Below, piece after piece: positions 21,273-31,598 of a stretch of 64,000 nt of DNA. The translations under genes were made by a program, and so were the position numbers. Within the stretch, counting starts at the first letter, position 1. Each line of letters starts with the position of its first letter. Under the pieces are notes generated by a model. The model saw nothing but the letters and a program-made list of their open reading frames with translations. It was not told the DNA's origin and searched no databases. The DNA comes from Dioctria linearis. Taxonomy: Eukaryota > Arthropoda > Insecta > Diptera > Asilidae. Location of the stretch: contig OZ005741.1 in assembly GCA_963930735.1 (NCBI GenBank), positions 317,517,052-317,581,051 of the forward strand, given 5' to 3'.

Positions 21273-24200
21273 TTATTCGTAGAAAGGTTTTAGACGGTTG
21301 TTATGTACCGTGACCTCTCGTTTACGAATTTTTATTGTGGTGTTTACAGTACTAGGGATACCGGTTACCGTGTAGGGTCCTACCCAAATCTGGGAGAGCT
21401 TATGTTTACGACTCTCGCTCTTGAGTAGAACCTTGTCTCCTCTGTGAAATGTCAGGGGACGTACAGCTTTGTCATAGTAATTTTTCGAGCGTTGTTTACT
21501 CATCAGAAGGTTTTTTCGTGCCAGGGCGTAAGACTTCTGAAGCTTATACCTGAGAATGTGGTAGTAGCTCTCGTGATTATACACGGGTTCGGGGTCTCGC
21601 CTTAAGTTGGACGGAACGTCCGCTGTAAAGCCGTAGAGGCAGTCCATGGGAGTTAATTTTGTCCCTTCGTGTACACTGTTGTTGTACACGAAAGCAGCGG
21701 TTCGCAGATAACTATCCCATGACCTGGGATTTTCGTCCACTATAGTTCGTAGATATTCAATCAACGGTCTATGTGCACGTTCGAGTGCTCCATTTGATTG
21801 GGGATGATAAGCTGAGGTTTGCAGCTTATTTATCCTGAGTAGTTTGCATACCTTTTTGAATAGGTCACTCAGGAAATTACTTCCCTGATCGGTGACTATT
21901 CTTTTGGGAATGCGGTAGCGCGTGACGATTTCGTCGAAGAAAACTTGCGCTACCGTTATAGCTTCCCCATTTGGTATGGCATACCAATCTACGAACTTCG
22001 TGAGGTTATCCTGAAACGTTAATATATATTTGTTTCCAGATTCAGTTTCCTCTAGTGGGCCGACTATATCTAGATAGATTTTGTCGAATGGTTGTTCAGC
22101 TATGTCTGTAATCACCATTGGCATTTTATACTGTGGTGAAGCCTTCATGGTTTGACATTTGGCACACCGCTTAATGTGCTTTTTGATGTCACTAAGCATG
22201 TGCCTCCACCAGTACTTTCTTCGAATCCGTTTGTAGGTTTTTATCACTCCCTGATGGCCGCCAAAGAGAGAATCATGATAATCTTTTAAGATTAATTGAA
22301 TCTCCTCTGGGCTTGTGATTACTTCAGGTGGACGAGCTTCGTCTATAATTGGTGGATTGGTACTAGGTGGACTGTCATGGTCTGCGGTCTCTTCTGGATG
22401 ATGAGTTTGTTCTTCTTGTTCTATTAGTTTGGCCTGGCTGTCTGGATTTGTTCCACTTTCCTGAATGTTTCGTGTCTGGGCTCTTGTTACTGCATTGCAT
22501 TGCAGACACTCCTTAAGGTCCGATGAGTGTTTTTCCTCCTCTATGTCCGAGTCCATTTGGTGGTGGACTATAGCTTCTACCGTGAAGGTTGTAGTTTCCT
22601 TGTCTTTGTTATTTTCCCGTGGAATGCGGCTTAAAGCGTCGGCATTCGTGTTGTACTTTCCGGGCTTATATTCAATTTTATAATTGAACTCGGAAAGTTT
22701 ATGGTGAAATCTCACCAGACGGGATGTGGGGTCCTTAACATTGAAGACTCCCTTGAGTGGTTTGTGATCTGTATAGACCGTGAACTCTCGGCCTTGCAGA
22801 TAACACCTGAAATTTTTAGTCGCCCAAACTATAGCCAGTAACTCTTTCTCAATCGTGGAATAGTTACGTTCGGCTTTGTTCAGGGTACGGCTGGCGTAGG
22901 CAATTGGCTGGTCACTTCCTACCTCTCCTTGAGAGAGAACTGCTCCAAGAGCCTCGCTGCTGGCGTCGGTGGTAAGGTTAAAGGGTTTTGAAAAATCGGG
23001 ATATATTAAGAGTGGAGGGGAAATTAAAGCGTTCTTAATGCTTTGAAATGCCTCTTGGCATTTCTCAGTCCACTTAAACTTTACATCCTTTCGGAGTAAG
23101 TTTGTTAGTGGACGTACTGTTTTCGAAAAATCGGGTATGAATTTTCTGTAGTAATTGGCAAGGCCCAAAAATGATTGTACTTGCCTTACTGTCTTAGGGA
23201 TGGGGAAGGTTTGGACGCATGCCGTTTTGCTAGGGTCAGGTAGTGCTCCTTGGTTAGAACATTTGTGTCCTAAATACACTACCTCCCGCCTGAGAAATTG
23301 ACATTTCTCAGGTTGAAGTTTCAGGTTATTTTCTCTTAACCTGTCAAAGACTTTTCGAAGCTTTTCGTTGTGGTCTGCCAGACTTTTTCCATAGATGACG
23401 ATGTCATCTAAGTAGACGAAACATTCTAGGCCTTGTAGGCCAGTTAATATGAAATTCATTAAACGCTGAAATGTGGCCGGGGCTCCTTTGAGTCCGAACG
23501 GCATACGTTTGAATTCATAATGCCCGTAGTTGGTACTAAAAGCCGTTTTTGCTCGATCTTTCGGATCGACGAGTACCTGATGATAGCCATTGGCTAGGTC
23601 TAGGGTGGTGAAGTATCTTGAATGGCCCAGTTGATCGAGGATATCCTCAATCCGAGGTAGAGGGAAGGCGTCGCCAATCGTTTTTTCATTCAACTTGCGG
23701 AAATCAACGACGACGCGCCACCTTTTCTCACCGTCTGGTCCCGCTTTTTTGGGGACGACTAGCAGTGGTGAGTTCCATGGGCTTTTGCTGGGCTGGACAA
23801 TGTCGTTGTCAAGCATTTCTCTGAGTTGCTCATTTATTACATTTCGCTGTGTCTCTGGTAACCGGTACATCTTTTGGTTAATGGGTGCTTGGTCTTGCAC
23901 CAGAGGGATGTCATGGGTGATGGCATTGGTATGTGTAAGCCTGTCACCTTTTAAAAAGAATATGTCATCATATTCGTAACAGAGATTTTTTATTGAGGCT
24001 TTTTCCTCAAAATTTAAAGTTTCATCCAGACTGAGTTCTTGCTCTAATCTGGTGAGGCGGGGATGAATACTGGTGTCTTCTTGCTCGACATCGTTTGGGA
24101 ACAAGTATTTTATGTGTTGTAGGGTGGCCGTCTGTTCAGCGCTTCTTGCCCTATTTTTATTATTCTTAAATCTAGTCTTCTTTAATGATTTTATATTACT

Positions 24201-25325
24201 GATTTTACCTCTTAACCTACTTGTTTTATATATGAGAGGCGCTGGGCCAGGTGGATCTGCGGGAGTTGCTAACGGCAGACCTTTTGTATGCTGGCCAGCG
24301 CCTGACGTTGGGGTTTTCAGGAGGGACCCGCAAGCGTCTTGGAGCAGTTTCTTATGACTGCTTAATTGACTGGGGCTCTTATGCCCTATTTTCTTAATCT
24401 TAGATCTAATTATATTTTGATGCTCACCATCGCCGTCATTTCGACTCATGGGATTCAAAGGATGGGCTGTTGCAATATTTTTGTCTGGCTCTCGTTTGAT
24501 GGGGACGACAGTGTAGTCTTTAATGGGAACCAGATTTAGGTTCACGCTGTTTAGAACTACTTGTGTACTGCGTGTATTGAGGATTCCGATAGGGACTGCT
24601 TTTAACCCAGCTGAGAGTAAGCTGTTTGCTAAGAAGACTCCGTCGTCTATTTCTTTCGACAGACTGAGCATTTCTTCCTGCAACTGCAACGGAACTTTGA
24701 CTACGATCTGAGACCTTGCTGGTACGCACACAGGTTCATTTAAATTCACCTGATACTGTCCAGTCTTACGGGCCGGATCTTCGGTAATCAAGTCACCCTT
24801 ATCGCGTTCTTGTAAGTCACAGCCGACTTCTTCTGACTGAGAAGCTTTGAGAACACTTCGGGTAGAAGGTGTATCCCCGTCGGGTTTAATATCTTCTACC
24901 AGTGTCTCTTTGTTGACTGTGTTTTGTGAACACGGGTTGTCCGATGCGGTTTCTAATGGAACAGCAAACTCTTCTGGATTGGTTTCCGTGCGAGGAAATC
25001 GCAGAACCTTGTTGGGTCCCTCAACATTACAATTTTTGGCTAGGAAATCATTTCCTAGTAAGCCGTCGTCAGAAATACCTGGGATATTTTTTACCACCTG
25101 AAAGTTGCAAGGTAAGTTACTTTTTAGCAGGAAGTTTCCTTGGCAACTTCCTAAGGTTTTTCCGGTGCCAAAGGGGCTTTGAAGCGTTAGTTTTTTATTG
25201 GGATTTATTAGCTCGCGAGATTTGAGAGCTTTTTTCTTAATTATACTGATCTCAGCGCCGGTGTCCACTATTAGCTGGGCCTGACCATTTAGACTTATGT
25301 CTAGAGGGAGTCTGGCGGTGGGCAC
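21273..25325 (-). CDS. pol: Pol polyprotein of copy 1 (PR-RT-RNaseH-IN)
   Basis: Open for 1350 codons. Domains in order: aspartic protease (VDTGAEISI, residue 20 on), a linker, reverse transcriptase (active-site YLDD near residue 638), RNase H (TDASSEALGAVL near 783), integrase with an H-H-C-C zinc finger (about 1020-1058), and the catalytic D, D, E near 1088, 1146 and 1180 (DIVGPL; TDQGSN; NGALERAH). All catalytic residues are present. It lies in the -1 frame relative to gag and overlaps it: the frame is open from about 25430, so pol is probably made by -1 frameshifting. The stretch of six A residues at about 25431-25437 is a candidate site. The first codon at 25325 is GTG and unlikely to be a real start. 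Confidence 0.92.
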   Translation of the reverse strand: MPTARLPLDISLNGQAQLIVDTGAEISIIKKKALKSRELINPNKKLTLQSPFGTGKTLGSCQGNFLLKSNLPCNFQVVKNIPGISDDGLLGNDFLAKNCNVEGPNKVLRFPRTETNPEEFAVPLETASDNPCSQNTVNKETLVEDIKPDGDTPSTRSVLKASQSEEVGCDLQERDKGDLITEDPARKTGQYQVNLNEPVCVPARSQIVVKVPLQLQEEMLSLSKEIDDGVFLANSLLSAGLKAVPIGILNTRSTQVVLNSVNLNLVPIKDYTVVPIKREPDKNIATAHPLNPMSRNDGDGEHQNIIRSKIKKIGHKSPSQLSSHKKLLQDACGSLLKTPTSGAGQHTKGLPLATPADPPGPAPLIYKTSRLRGKISNIKSLKKTRFKNNKNRARSAEQTATLQHIKYLFPNDVEQEDTSIHPRLTRLEQELSLDETLNFEEKASIKNLCYEYDDIFFLKGDRLTHTNAITHDIPLVQDQAPINQKMYRLPETQRNVINEQLREMLDNDIVQPSKSPWNSPLLVVPKKAGPDGEKRWRVVVDFRKLNEKTIGDAFPLPRIEDILDQLGHSRYFTTLDLANGYHQVLVDPKDRAKTAFSTNYGHYEFKRMPFGLKGAPATFQRLMNFILTGLQGLECFVYLDDIVIYGKSLADHNEKLRKVFDRLRENNLKLQPEKCQFLRREVVYLGHKCSNQGALPDPSKTACVQTFPIPKTVRQVQSFLGLANYYRKFIPDFSKTVRPLTNLLRKDVKFKWTEKCQEAFQSIKNALISPPLLIYPDFSKPFNLTTDASSEALGAVLSQGEVGSDQPIAYASRTLNKAERNYSTIEKELLAIVWATKNFRCYLQGREFTVYTDHKPLKGVFNVKDPTSRLVRFHHKLSEFNYKIEYKPGKYNTNADALSRIPRENNKDKETTTFTVEAIVHHQMDSDIEEEKHSSDLKECLQCNAVTRAQTRNIQESGTNPDSQAKLIEQEEQTHHPEETADHDSPPSTNPPIIDEARPPEVITSPEEIQLILKDYHDSLFGGHQGVIKTYKRIRRKYWWRHMLSDIKKHIKRCAKCQTMKASPQYKMPMVITDIAEQPFDKIYLDIVGPLEETESGNKYILTFQDNLTKFVDWYAIPNGEAITVAQVFFDEIVTRYRIPKRIVTDQGSNFLSDLFKKVCKLLRINKLQTSAYHPQSNGALERAHRPLIEYLRTIVDENPRSWDSYLRTAAFVYNNSVHEGTKLTPMDCLYGFTADVPSNLRRDPEPVYNHESYYHILRYKLQKSYALARKNLLMSKQRSKNYYDKAVRPLTFHRGDKVLLKSESRKHKLSQIWVGPYTVTGIPSTVNTTIKIRKREVTVHNNRLKPFYE

Positions 25326-25372
25326 ACTGAAGTCGGGCGGCTGAGAAGACCCTTTTATATTGCTGGTAGGGT

Positions 25373-27160
25373 TTATAGTCGAGCCGGGGAGTTTTGGGTC
25401 GACTCTTTGTCGTTTCCCTGTTTTTTATCCTCCCATTTTTGCTTTTGTCGACACTCGTCGATCTTGTGTCCGCGGCGCCCACAAAAATCACATTTTTGTC
25501 TTATATTAAAGACTCTGGGGCCTTTTGTATTGCTTGGGTCTGACTGTGGGGGATTGCTAGGCGATCCTCTTGTGAAACGATTTGCAGACTGTGTTTGGTT
25601 GTTTCGACAGTCGCGAATGTCATGCCCGTAACTTCTACAGTTAGTGCAGAAGGGGGTGTTTTTGCGTTTTAGACACTCCGTGTAGGTGTGTCCCCGCTTC
25701 TGGCAGAAATTGCAAGTGATGTTTTGTACCAGATTCTGTGTATCCGGTTGTCTGGAATCCCTTCGTGGAAATGGCGGGCGTGGTGGTTGAGCATGAACGT
25801 ATGGGGGATTAAACTGTCTGGGCTCTTGTGCTCGTGGTGATGCATACATGGGTGGCTGTGGTGCTTGATTGTAAGGTGTTCGGCTAAGAGCTCGAATTCG
25901 AAGACTTGGGTCTATTGGTGCCATTGGATATGGCTGCTGCGTTAGCGGCGTTTGGACGAAAACTGTGCCTGCTTGTAACTTTTCCATATCTAAAGCCTTT
26001 TGTATCAGCTGCTCTAGATCATTTTCTACCAGAGTGAGGAGGTACTGGCATAGGTGGGGATTGTTCACTCCACTTTTGAGGGCATTCTTGGCGAAGTCCG
26101 CCAACTGTGTCTTCACAGCTGGGGCTGCCGTTGCGCCGTACTTCAGTACCGCTGCCTCGTTGCAAAGCATCAGCAACTGCTTCACTCTTGTTGTGAAGGC
26201 AGTGAGAGTTTCCAACGGGTTTTGCCTCATTGTGATTAATTTGTTGACCAATTCTTGGTACGATTCTCGTGGTAGGTAGGTTCTGTTCAGACGTTCCTCC
26301 ACCTCACTAAAAGTAGTTGGAACGTCCGAAGCAAACAGCTGATAGGCATCGCCACGAAGTCTTGTGGGCAAAATGTGTAAGAAGGCTGGCTTTTCTTCCT
26401 CACTTAAACAGTGTAAGGCCTGTTTGCAACAGCCAATAAATGTTTGTAGCTCACGACCTAGCTGTGGGGTATTTTCACCCGAAAACAGAGGAACTAGTTG
26501 TGCCGTGAGCTTGGCCACCTTTGCATAATCTACCATTGTGATTATCTTTTTATTTAAACTTTTGTAGGGTAGTCTACTGGTGCTTTGACGAGTTTCAGGG
26601 CTGGTTTCTGGACTAGAATCCGTGAAGGATACTTCTAGCCAGCCACTAAGGAGATTTTCTGCGGTTGTTTGGTCACCACTAATATCACTGACACTAGTAT
26701 CACTATCAGCACTTACAACTACACTGGCTGTGGTCTTATCTATACCTAAAGAACGCGAAAGCCCGGCGAATTCGATAAGCTCCTGTTTGAATCGCTCTGT
26801 TTCTTTTTTGAATTTTTCGTTTTGCGTCAGCCTCTGCTCTCTGCCTTGACTTAATCTGTGGTCAAGTGCGTCGCAGTGCGTGACAGTGAGCTTATCGGAT
26901 TCACGTGCCTTCTCTAATAACTTATCTAAAAATTTATCTAGACTTACTTTAGATACAACTGTGGGCCCTGTTAAAACGGTGCCGCTTCGAAGGCGAACTC
27001 CTGTTGCTTCTTGCTGTGCTGGGTCGTCTTCTTGGGCGTTTTCTGTACCTTCCCGGAGGTGTTGGAGATTTTCACCTGGGGATTTCTCCGCGTCGGATGA
27101 AGGTATGTAGTCTAATCTCGTGCCTGTCTCAGGTGCCGGTGTCGAGCTTTCTCCTGACAT
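25373..27160 (-). CDS. gag: Gag polyprotein of copy 1
   Basis: An open frame of 595 codons starting ATG at 27160. It is the structural protein that forms the particle and packages element RNA. The N-terminal third is charged and disordered; the middle is the capsid-like region (SRLPYKSLNKK, then long helices around residues 210-400). Proline-rich sequence follows, then three CCHC zinc knuckles near residues 485-575: CNFCQKRGHTYTEC, CTNCRSYGHDIRDC and CDFCGRRGHKIDEC. It ends at 25373, overlapping the pol frame by roughly 55 nt. It is intact, unlike the copy 2 remnant at 37663. Confidence 0.9.
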   Translation of the reverse strand: MSGESSTPAPETGTRLDYIPSSDAEKSPGENLQHLREGTENAQEDDPAQQEATGVRLRSGTVLTGPTVVSKVSLDKFLDKLLEKARESDKLTVTHCDALDHRLSQGREQRLTQNEKFKKETERFKQELIEFAGLSRSLGIDKTTASVVVSADSDTSVSDISGDQTTAENLLSGWLEVSFTDSSPETSPETRQSTSRLPYKSLNKKIITMVDYAKVAKLTAQLVPLFSGENTPQLGRELQTFIGCCKQALHCLSEEEKPAFLHILPTRLRGDAYQLFASDVPTTFSEVEERLNRTYLPRESYQELVNKLITMRQNPLETLTAFTTRVKQLLMLCNEAAVLKYGATAAPAVKTQLADFAKNALKSGVNNPHLCQYLLTLVENDLEQLIQKALDMEKLQAGTVFVQTPLTQQPYPMAPIDPSLRIRALSRTPYNQAPQPPMYASPRAQEPRQFNPPYVHAQPPRPPFPRRDSRQPDTQNLVQNITCNFCQKRGHTYTECLKRKNTPFCTNCRSYGHDIRDCRNNQTQSANRFTRGSPSNPPQSDPSNTKGPRVFNIRQKCDFCGRRGHKIDECRQKQKWEDKKQGNDKESTQNSPARL

Positions 27161-27750
27161 ATGCGTCCCGCGTTGTCCAAAAGGGGGGCTTCCAGCCTTC
27201 TTAGAGTACTCCCTTCTGGAATGCTTTTTGCTGCTAGGGGGGCTCCTGCCGTCTTAATTCCCTTGGCTGAGATTGAAAGGGGGGCTTTTGCCGACTTCGA
27301 GATCCCTTTCAATCCTGGAACGAAGTTACAATTTTCCGGTGCTTCTTTTTGCTGCTGGGGGGGCCCTAGGCCTACTTACTTCCCCTGGATATGGTTGAAA
27401 GGGGGGCTTAAAGCCTTCTTCGAAATCCCCTTCAACCCAGGAACGATGATATCTTCCTCCTGGAGTTGGTTGTAAATGGGTGTCCGTTGTCCTGACTTCT
27501 TTCCGGCTGGGAATGAGCTTCTATTAGTGAGTCCAGGTCCCTTGTTGATTTCGTTCCCCTTTTTTTTTTTTCACTCACTGGGGTGAACGCTTGCTCGCCT
27601 GGAGCAGAGGCGCCTATAGATGAGATCTACCCCGAGCGTTGGGGGTGACGTGGCCTTATAGTGTGGCTAGTGTCACAGGTTCCCCGTAGATTCTTGCAGG
27701 ATCAAGGCTTTTCAAGCGTTTACGATCTTTTAACTTGACCAAGCTTCCTT
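27161..27750 (-). other. 5' leader of copy 1 with imperfect tandem repeats
   Basis: The 590-bp leader between primer site and gag is GC-richer than its surroundings. It has two or three imperfect units of about 135-140 bp, each with a C-run in element sense (AGCCCCCCTTTCAA, GCCCCCCTAGCAGCAAAAAG). A small upstream frame (27312-27112) overlaps the gag start; I do not think it is a gene. The repeats could belong to a packaging or translation-control region. Confidence 0.55.
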
Positions 27751-27768
27751 GATCCTACCGGCTGCGCC
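27751..27768 (-). promoter_or_regulatory. Primer-binding site complementary to tRNA-Ser
   Basis: The plus strand reads GATCCTACCGGCTGCGCC, which I recognise as the 3' end of insect tRNA-Ser (T-arm and acceptor), lacking only the final A of CCA. It abuts the LTR end (TTAAGATTAAC). Several errantiviruses are known to use tRNA-Ser. This fixes the lower LTR boundary at 27769. Confidence 0.75.
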
Positions 27769-28926
27769 TTAAGATTAACGCTCACCTGAGTGCAGTTAAT
27801 CCAATGCAGGCTTAATAACACAACCACTCTTAGAACAATATTTTCTTTTTATTCACCTTAACACTATTTACATGACATGCAAACTCGATTTCACTTTAAA
27901 AAAACGCTCACTAAAGTATACGAACAAGTTTATGGAACTTAGTTCCTAGAAAATCTTAAAGATTCCACTTTTGGGAAAACACTCACTAAAATTATATGAA
28001 CTCGTTCTTTTATTTTTCTTCTTAGTTTCTACAAAATCTTAAAGACCGTCCGAAATATCCGTTTTTAACCACTAACTTTTGCAAAAACATCAAAAATAAC
28101 TCGAAGTTAAAGAAGTCAAAAAGACAACTCGAGACCGCCCGCCAACATACCAAAAAACCAACTCAACTCTTGATCACATTCATCGTGATCAAGAGCCGTT
28201 GTTCAGGATCGAAAATGCTAAATTGCATTTTCTTATCCTGAGAAAATTTTACTTTTTTCAATTCTGGACTTGTTCAAACATGTCCAGAATTATTCGCGTT
28301 GAACGATGGCTTCAAAAATGTAATCTTACACTTTTTTAAAACATCAGCCACCGTTTCGTCGTTTGACAATCGCGACGCGCATATACATGCAATGCATTTG
28401 TGTGGCGTGCGGTTCTTATTACAAAAGTTTTTTTTTTGTCGTAATATGTATGTACGTATGTATATGCATGTTGAATTTTTTCGCGGCAAATTGTACTGAA
28501 GGTACAATTTGCTTTTTGATTTATTTTGTAATTAAATTATTGAAATGACAAATTTTGCTGAAGGCAAAATTTTGTCGTGGAAATTTTAAAGTAAAACGAC
28601 TTGGGGTGTAAAATGAAACTTTTGTTTTTCCCAAGTCGTTTGATGGGAAAAATTTTATGACTTGTTAGGAATGTGAAGAAAATTGCTGATGCAATTTTCT
28701 TCATCCTTTTTGGACGATAAACTAATCATGTTTTGTGCATGATTAGTTTACTGAATTTTTATATTTTATATTTATATTTTTCTTTTATATGCCCAATTTT
28801 AGGTTTCTAGGTATATAGGGCTTATTAATTATTTGTGTTTTTTTTTTTATTTTTACCTGTTAGGCCCTAAGGTTTTATATACCTACATATGGTACATATA
28901 TGTACCTAAGTTTTTTATACATAACA
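27769..28926 (-). repeat. Shared middle LTR (5' of copy 1, 3' of copy 2)
   Basis: 1158 bp from TGTTATGTAT at 28926 (element sense) to the primer site at 27768. A polypurine tract sits directly outside one end (28927-28941, copy 2) and a primer site directly outside the other (copy 1), so this one LTR serves both elements. Its U3 side is a chain of stem-loops: 28169-28193, about 28205-28241, 28258-28290, 28487-28511, about 28547-28577, about 28596-28640, about 28679-28702 and 28718-28750. Confidence 0.8.
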
Positions 28927-28990
28927 TTCCTTCCCCCTGAGAAAAAGAGAATTATTCTTTGAAGAGGAATAATTCTCAGGGGAAGTTGTT
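28927..28990 (-). promoter_or_regulatory. Polypurine tract and adjoining hairpin, copy 2
   Basis: CTCAGGGGGAAGGAA on the minus strand directly precedes the LTR start TGTTATG. As in copy 1, GAGAATTATTC...GAATAATTCTC plus the flanking C and G runs fold the tract into a stem. It confirms that copy 2 ends at the middle LTR. Confidence 0.65.
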
Positions 28991-29794
28991 GTTGGTACGT
29001 TTTTTGGTGGCTGGGTTTTGGTCGTTTTCGGTTGCGTTTTACATCTTTGTGTTTGTTACAAAATTACATAAGTTATTCTAGTCTTAGCTTGTATTGTATA
29101 TCTTTAACTTATTCTATTTTCTATTTTCTATAGTCCTTATGGATTATCTTATTGTATGTAAAAATAAAAAAAAATTTTGTTTTTAGCGATATTGATTATT
29201 CTATCCCAAGAAATTCTTTGCCGGCCCCAATTAAAAAAACTCTGTCTGATAATAAAAAGATGTCATTTCATTTGGATATTGCTCGTAATTTAATATCTCG
29301 TGCCGCTGATAAGCGAACGAACTTATTTTTCTACCGTAGAGAGAGTGTTTGCACATTGCCAGTGCAATTGTATTTATTTATTATTTTTTTTTTTTGAGGG
29401 GTCGGTGTGAGATTGCATTGAATTATAATGAATTTGATATCTGCCTCAGTAAAATAAAAGATAAAAAAAAATCTTGGTGCACGTAGAGTTGGTATGAGAT
29501 ATTGGAATGCATCTTGTATCGGCTTGGAAAGGAGGAAAAAAAATTTGTGAGGTTTGTGTACTTGTAGCTGCCTACATACATAATGCACGAATTGCAACTT
29601 GTGGAGCTTATTTGTGTGTTAGGAAAGGATAAAAAAAACTACCATTGCTATTGTAGTTGCGTGGGATTTGTATTTTTAACCAAGATAAGTACCCGATGCA
29701 TTCTAACTGCATCTTGCCAATTTTTTGCTGACGTTTGGGGTTTTGCCCTTTATATGGGGCGATTTTTGCTGTTCAGTCCATAGTTTGTTTCGAC

Positions 29795-30306
29795 ATGGAA
29801 TTTTGCGAAGTTGTGTCACCGCGTACTCCTTACGCCAGCCCCGTACCTAATTGCATGAGGGTGCTGGCCATTTTTGTGCAAAGTGTGGCCCCCCGGTGGC
29901 GTGGGCTCATCAGGCTGCTGCTGCGGAGGGATGGTCGTCCAGATGTGTGCATCTGGGGTGCTCCAGCGGAGGCTGATGTATTCCATAGGGTGGAGCTATG
30001 CTTGTGGCCCCACGGTGGGAGTTCATGGGTGGTCATGGGTGAGTTTTTTTTTTTGATTTTGTTAATGAATTCTATCGATAACTTCCTCAATATTCTTTTC
30101 TAGGAGCAACTTTGGTACTATCTGGGGAGGTAGGGTGGTGTGCCTGCCCTGGTTGTCGGATGCATCCCAACTACCTGGTGCATGACGTGACCGCCTGGGT
30201 TGGATCTTCGGAATCCGAACTAGGGTTGCCTGGTGCACCGCCGAGTTTTGCGTCTGAGGAGGACTGGGATCTCCCTGAAGAGGCTTCTGGTCCTGCCCAG
30301 GGTTAG
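29795..30306 (+). CDS. Candidate two-exon gene antisense within copy 2
   Basis: Exon 29795-30038 opens with ATG (GACATGG). A 65-bp intron (30039-30103) has a consensus GTGAGT donor and TTTTCTAG acceptor; exon 2 (30104-30331) joins in phase and stops with TAG at 30304-30306, giving about 148 residues. A second GT-AG intron (30332-30391, GTAAGT...TTTCAG) follows in the 3' untranslated part. An in-frame ATG at 29735 could add 20 residues. The product has CACPGCRMH and an acidic tail; I recognise no family. The exons are much GC-richer than their surroundings. Another exon-like frame with an acceptor-like start lies at 29188-29370, and a 28-codon frame at 30643-30729. It sits in the extra DNA of copy 2, opposite to the element's sense. 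It could be a captured or pre-existing host gene piece. Confidence 0.4.
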
Positions 30307-30399
30307 GCCGTGGACGCTCCCTCGTTTCATGGTAAGTTATTTTCACTTTCTATTCGAGCCCTTTTTCTAATTATATTTGTTTTTATTTCAGAATTTTTT

Positions 30400-31598
30400 G
30401 TTATTTTGGTTCGTGTACCACCACCGTTCTTTAGTTTTATTTTCTATTAACTTTTAATCTTTTCAAAAAAAAATTGTACTTTTAGTTTTATACAAATTTT
30501 AGTTTTACTTTTATTCTCCTGTTTTATATAAAAAAAATAATAATAAAAAATTCTTGGCTAAATGGTGAAATATCGTCTTTCATTTTTTGGTAAAAAAAAA
30601 AAATTTTTTGTTTTTTCATTTATAGATTTTAGGTAACACAAAAATGGACTTGACAGATTTTGAGTTCGGTCGTCAATTTCTCTCTGACGCTGGTTTTTGT
30701 TTAGGTTTGGGCGGCTCTAAGTGTTGTTAAGCGGCTTTAAGCTTGACTGGATGTTATTAGTGTATCCAGTACTCATACTATTGTCTTGGGTAGTGATATG
30801 CACAGTGTCAACTTATAGTCCCTGATTATGAGGGTAGTTGCTATCTCGAATAAGCTATCCTATGAGAGTTTTGGGGTTACTGATACTCGAAATCTTGTAA
30901 CTCCGAAAGCTTAATTAGGCGGGTTATCAAAGTAGATTCTTGCATCTCTTTTTCTTTTTGGGTCGACCTTTCGTTGTTTTGTGGTCTTGGAGAAGAATGG
31001 TTTACTGTCTTGGTTTGACGGGAATATGCCTATATATAGAATATATTTCTTATGGGAATACATATAATTTCTACTATATCTAATATCAAAAAAAACTTTT
31101 CTTATTTATTTTACTAATTTAAGTCACTATTTCCTATTTATGATCTTATTACTTTACCTCTCTATTTAGTATAATCTTAGATATTTATGTCTATATTTAA
31201 GTTAATTGTTAGGTATTATTGAACGTTGCTAAATATCATTTACTTATTATTTTTATTATTATTATTTTTGTGTAAATAATCTTCGGTTACGTTTTTATTT
31301 TTTTAATTCTATTATCTTATGTCTTTTCTTTCTTCTATTTATTACCTTATTGTTTAGCTTATTCCATTTATTATTTCTACTTTGCTAAGTACTACTTATG
31401 TTTATTAATTTTGGGTTCTTAGGTACTACTAAATAAAGTTTATGCTTATGTAATATTTATTTTACCTGGTCGCTTTATTTCTTATTTGCTATAAATTATT
31501 TCAAATTATCTTCTAATACCAGTGTAGTGGGAGGACCGTGGTTCCGCCAGTAATAAAAGGATGAGACGGGTCCAACCAACGAGTATAGATCTTTTTGA
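30400..31598 (-). other. T-rich 3' non-coding region of copy 2
   Basis: Low-complexity, T-rich on plus, except about 30640-31030, which is more complex and unlike copy 1. Only the last 90 bp next to env (from about 31520, CCAGTGTAGTGGGAGGACCG) clearly matches copy 1 (from 19230). Confidence 0.5.

Larger units (their letters stand above)
17816..28926 (-). mobile_element. Errantivirus-like LTR retroelement, copy 1
   Basis: Order on the minus strand: LTR (28926-27769), tRNA-Ser primer site, leader, gag, pol, env, A-rich 3' region, polypurine tract, 3' LTR. Three ORFs with an env of insect errantivirus type place it in the Gypsy (Metaviridae) lineage. gag and pol are open throughout; env has two stop codons. 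Its 5' LTR is also the 3' LTR of copy 2, so the two elements form a tandem array rather than two independent insertions. Confidence 0.9.

Noticed and set aside
22465..22683. Plus-strand frames inside pol and gag, identical in both copies (for example 22465, 23618, 24073 and their partners near 34755, 35908, 36363)
   Set aside because: They are shadows of the long minus-strand coding frames and are preserved only because those are.
27112..27312. 66-codon frame overlapping the gag start
   Set aside because: It falls in the repetitive leader and is probably an accident of the repeats; kept only as a note under the leader.
29830..30346. Minus-strand frames (29830-30090 and 30062-30346) as an accessory gene of the errantivirus
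   Set aside because: The plus strand has a better model with two consensus introns and a phase-matched join. The minus frames overlap each other and share no motif with viral proteins.
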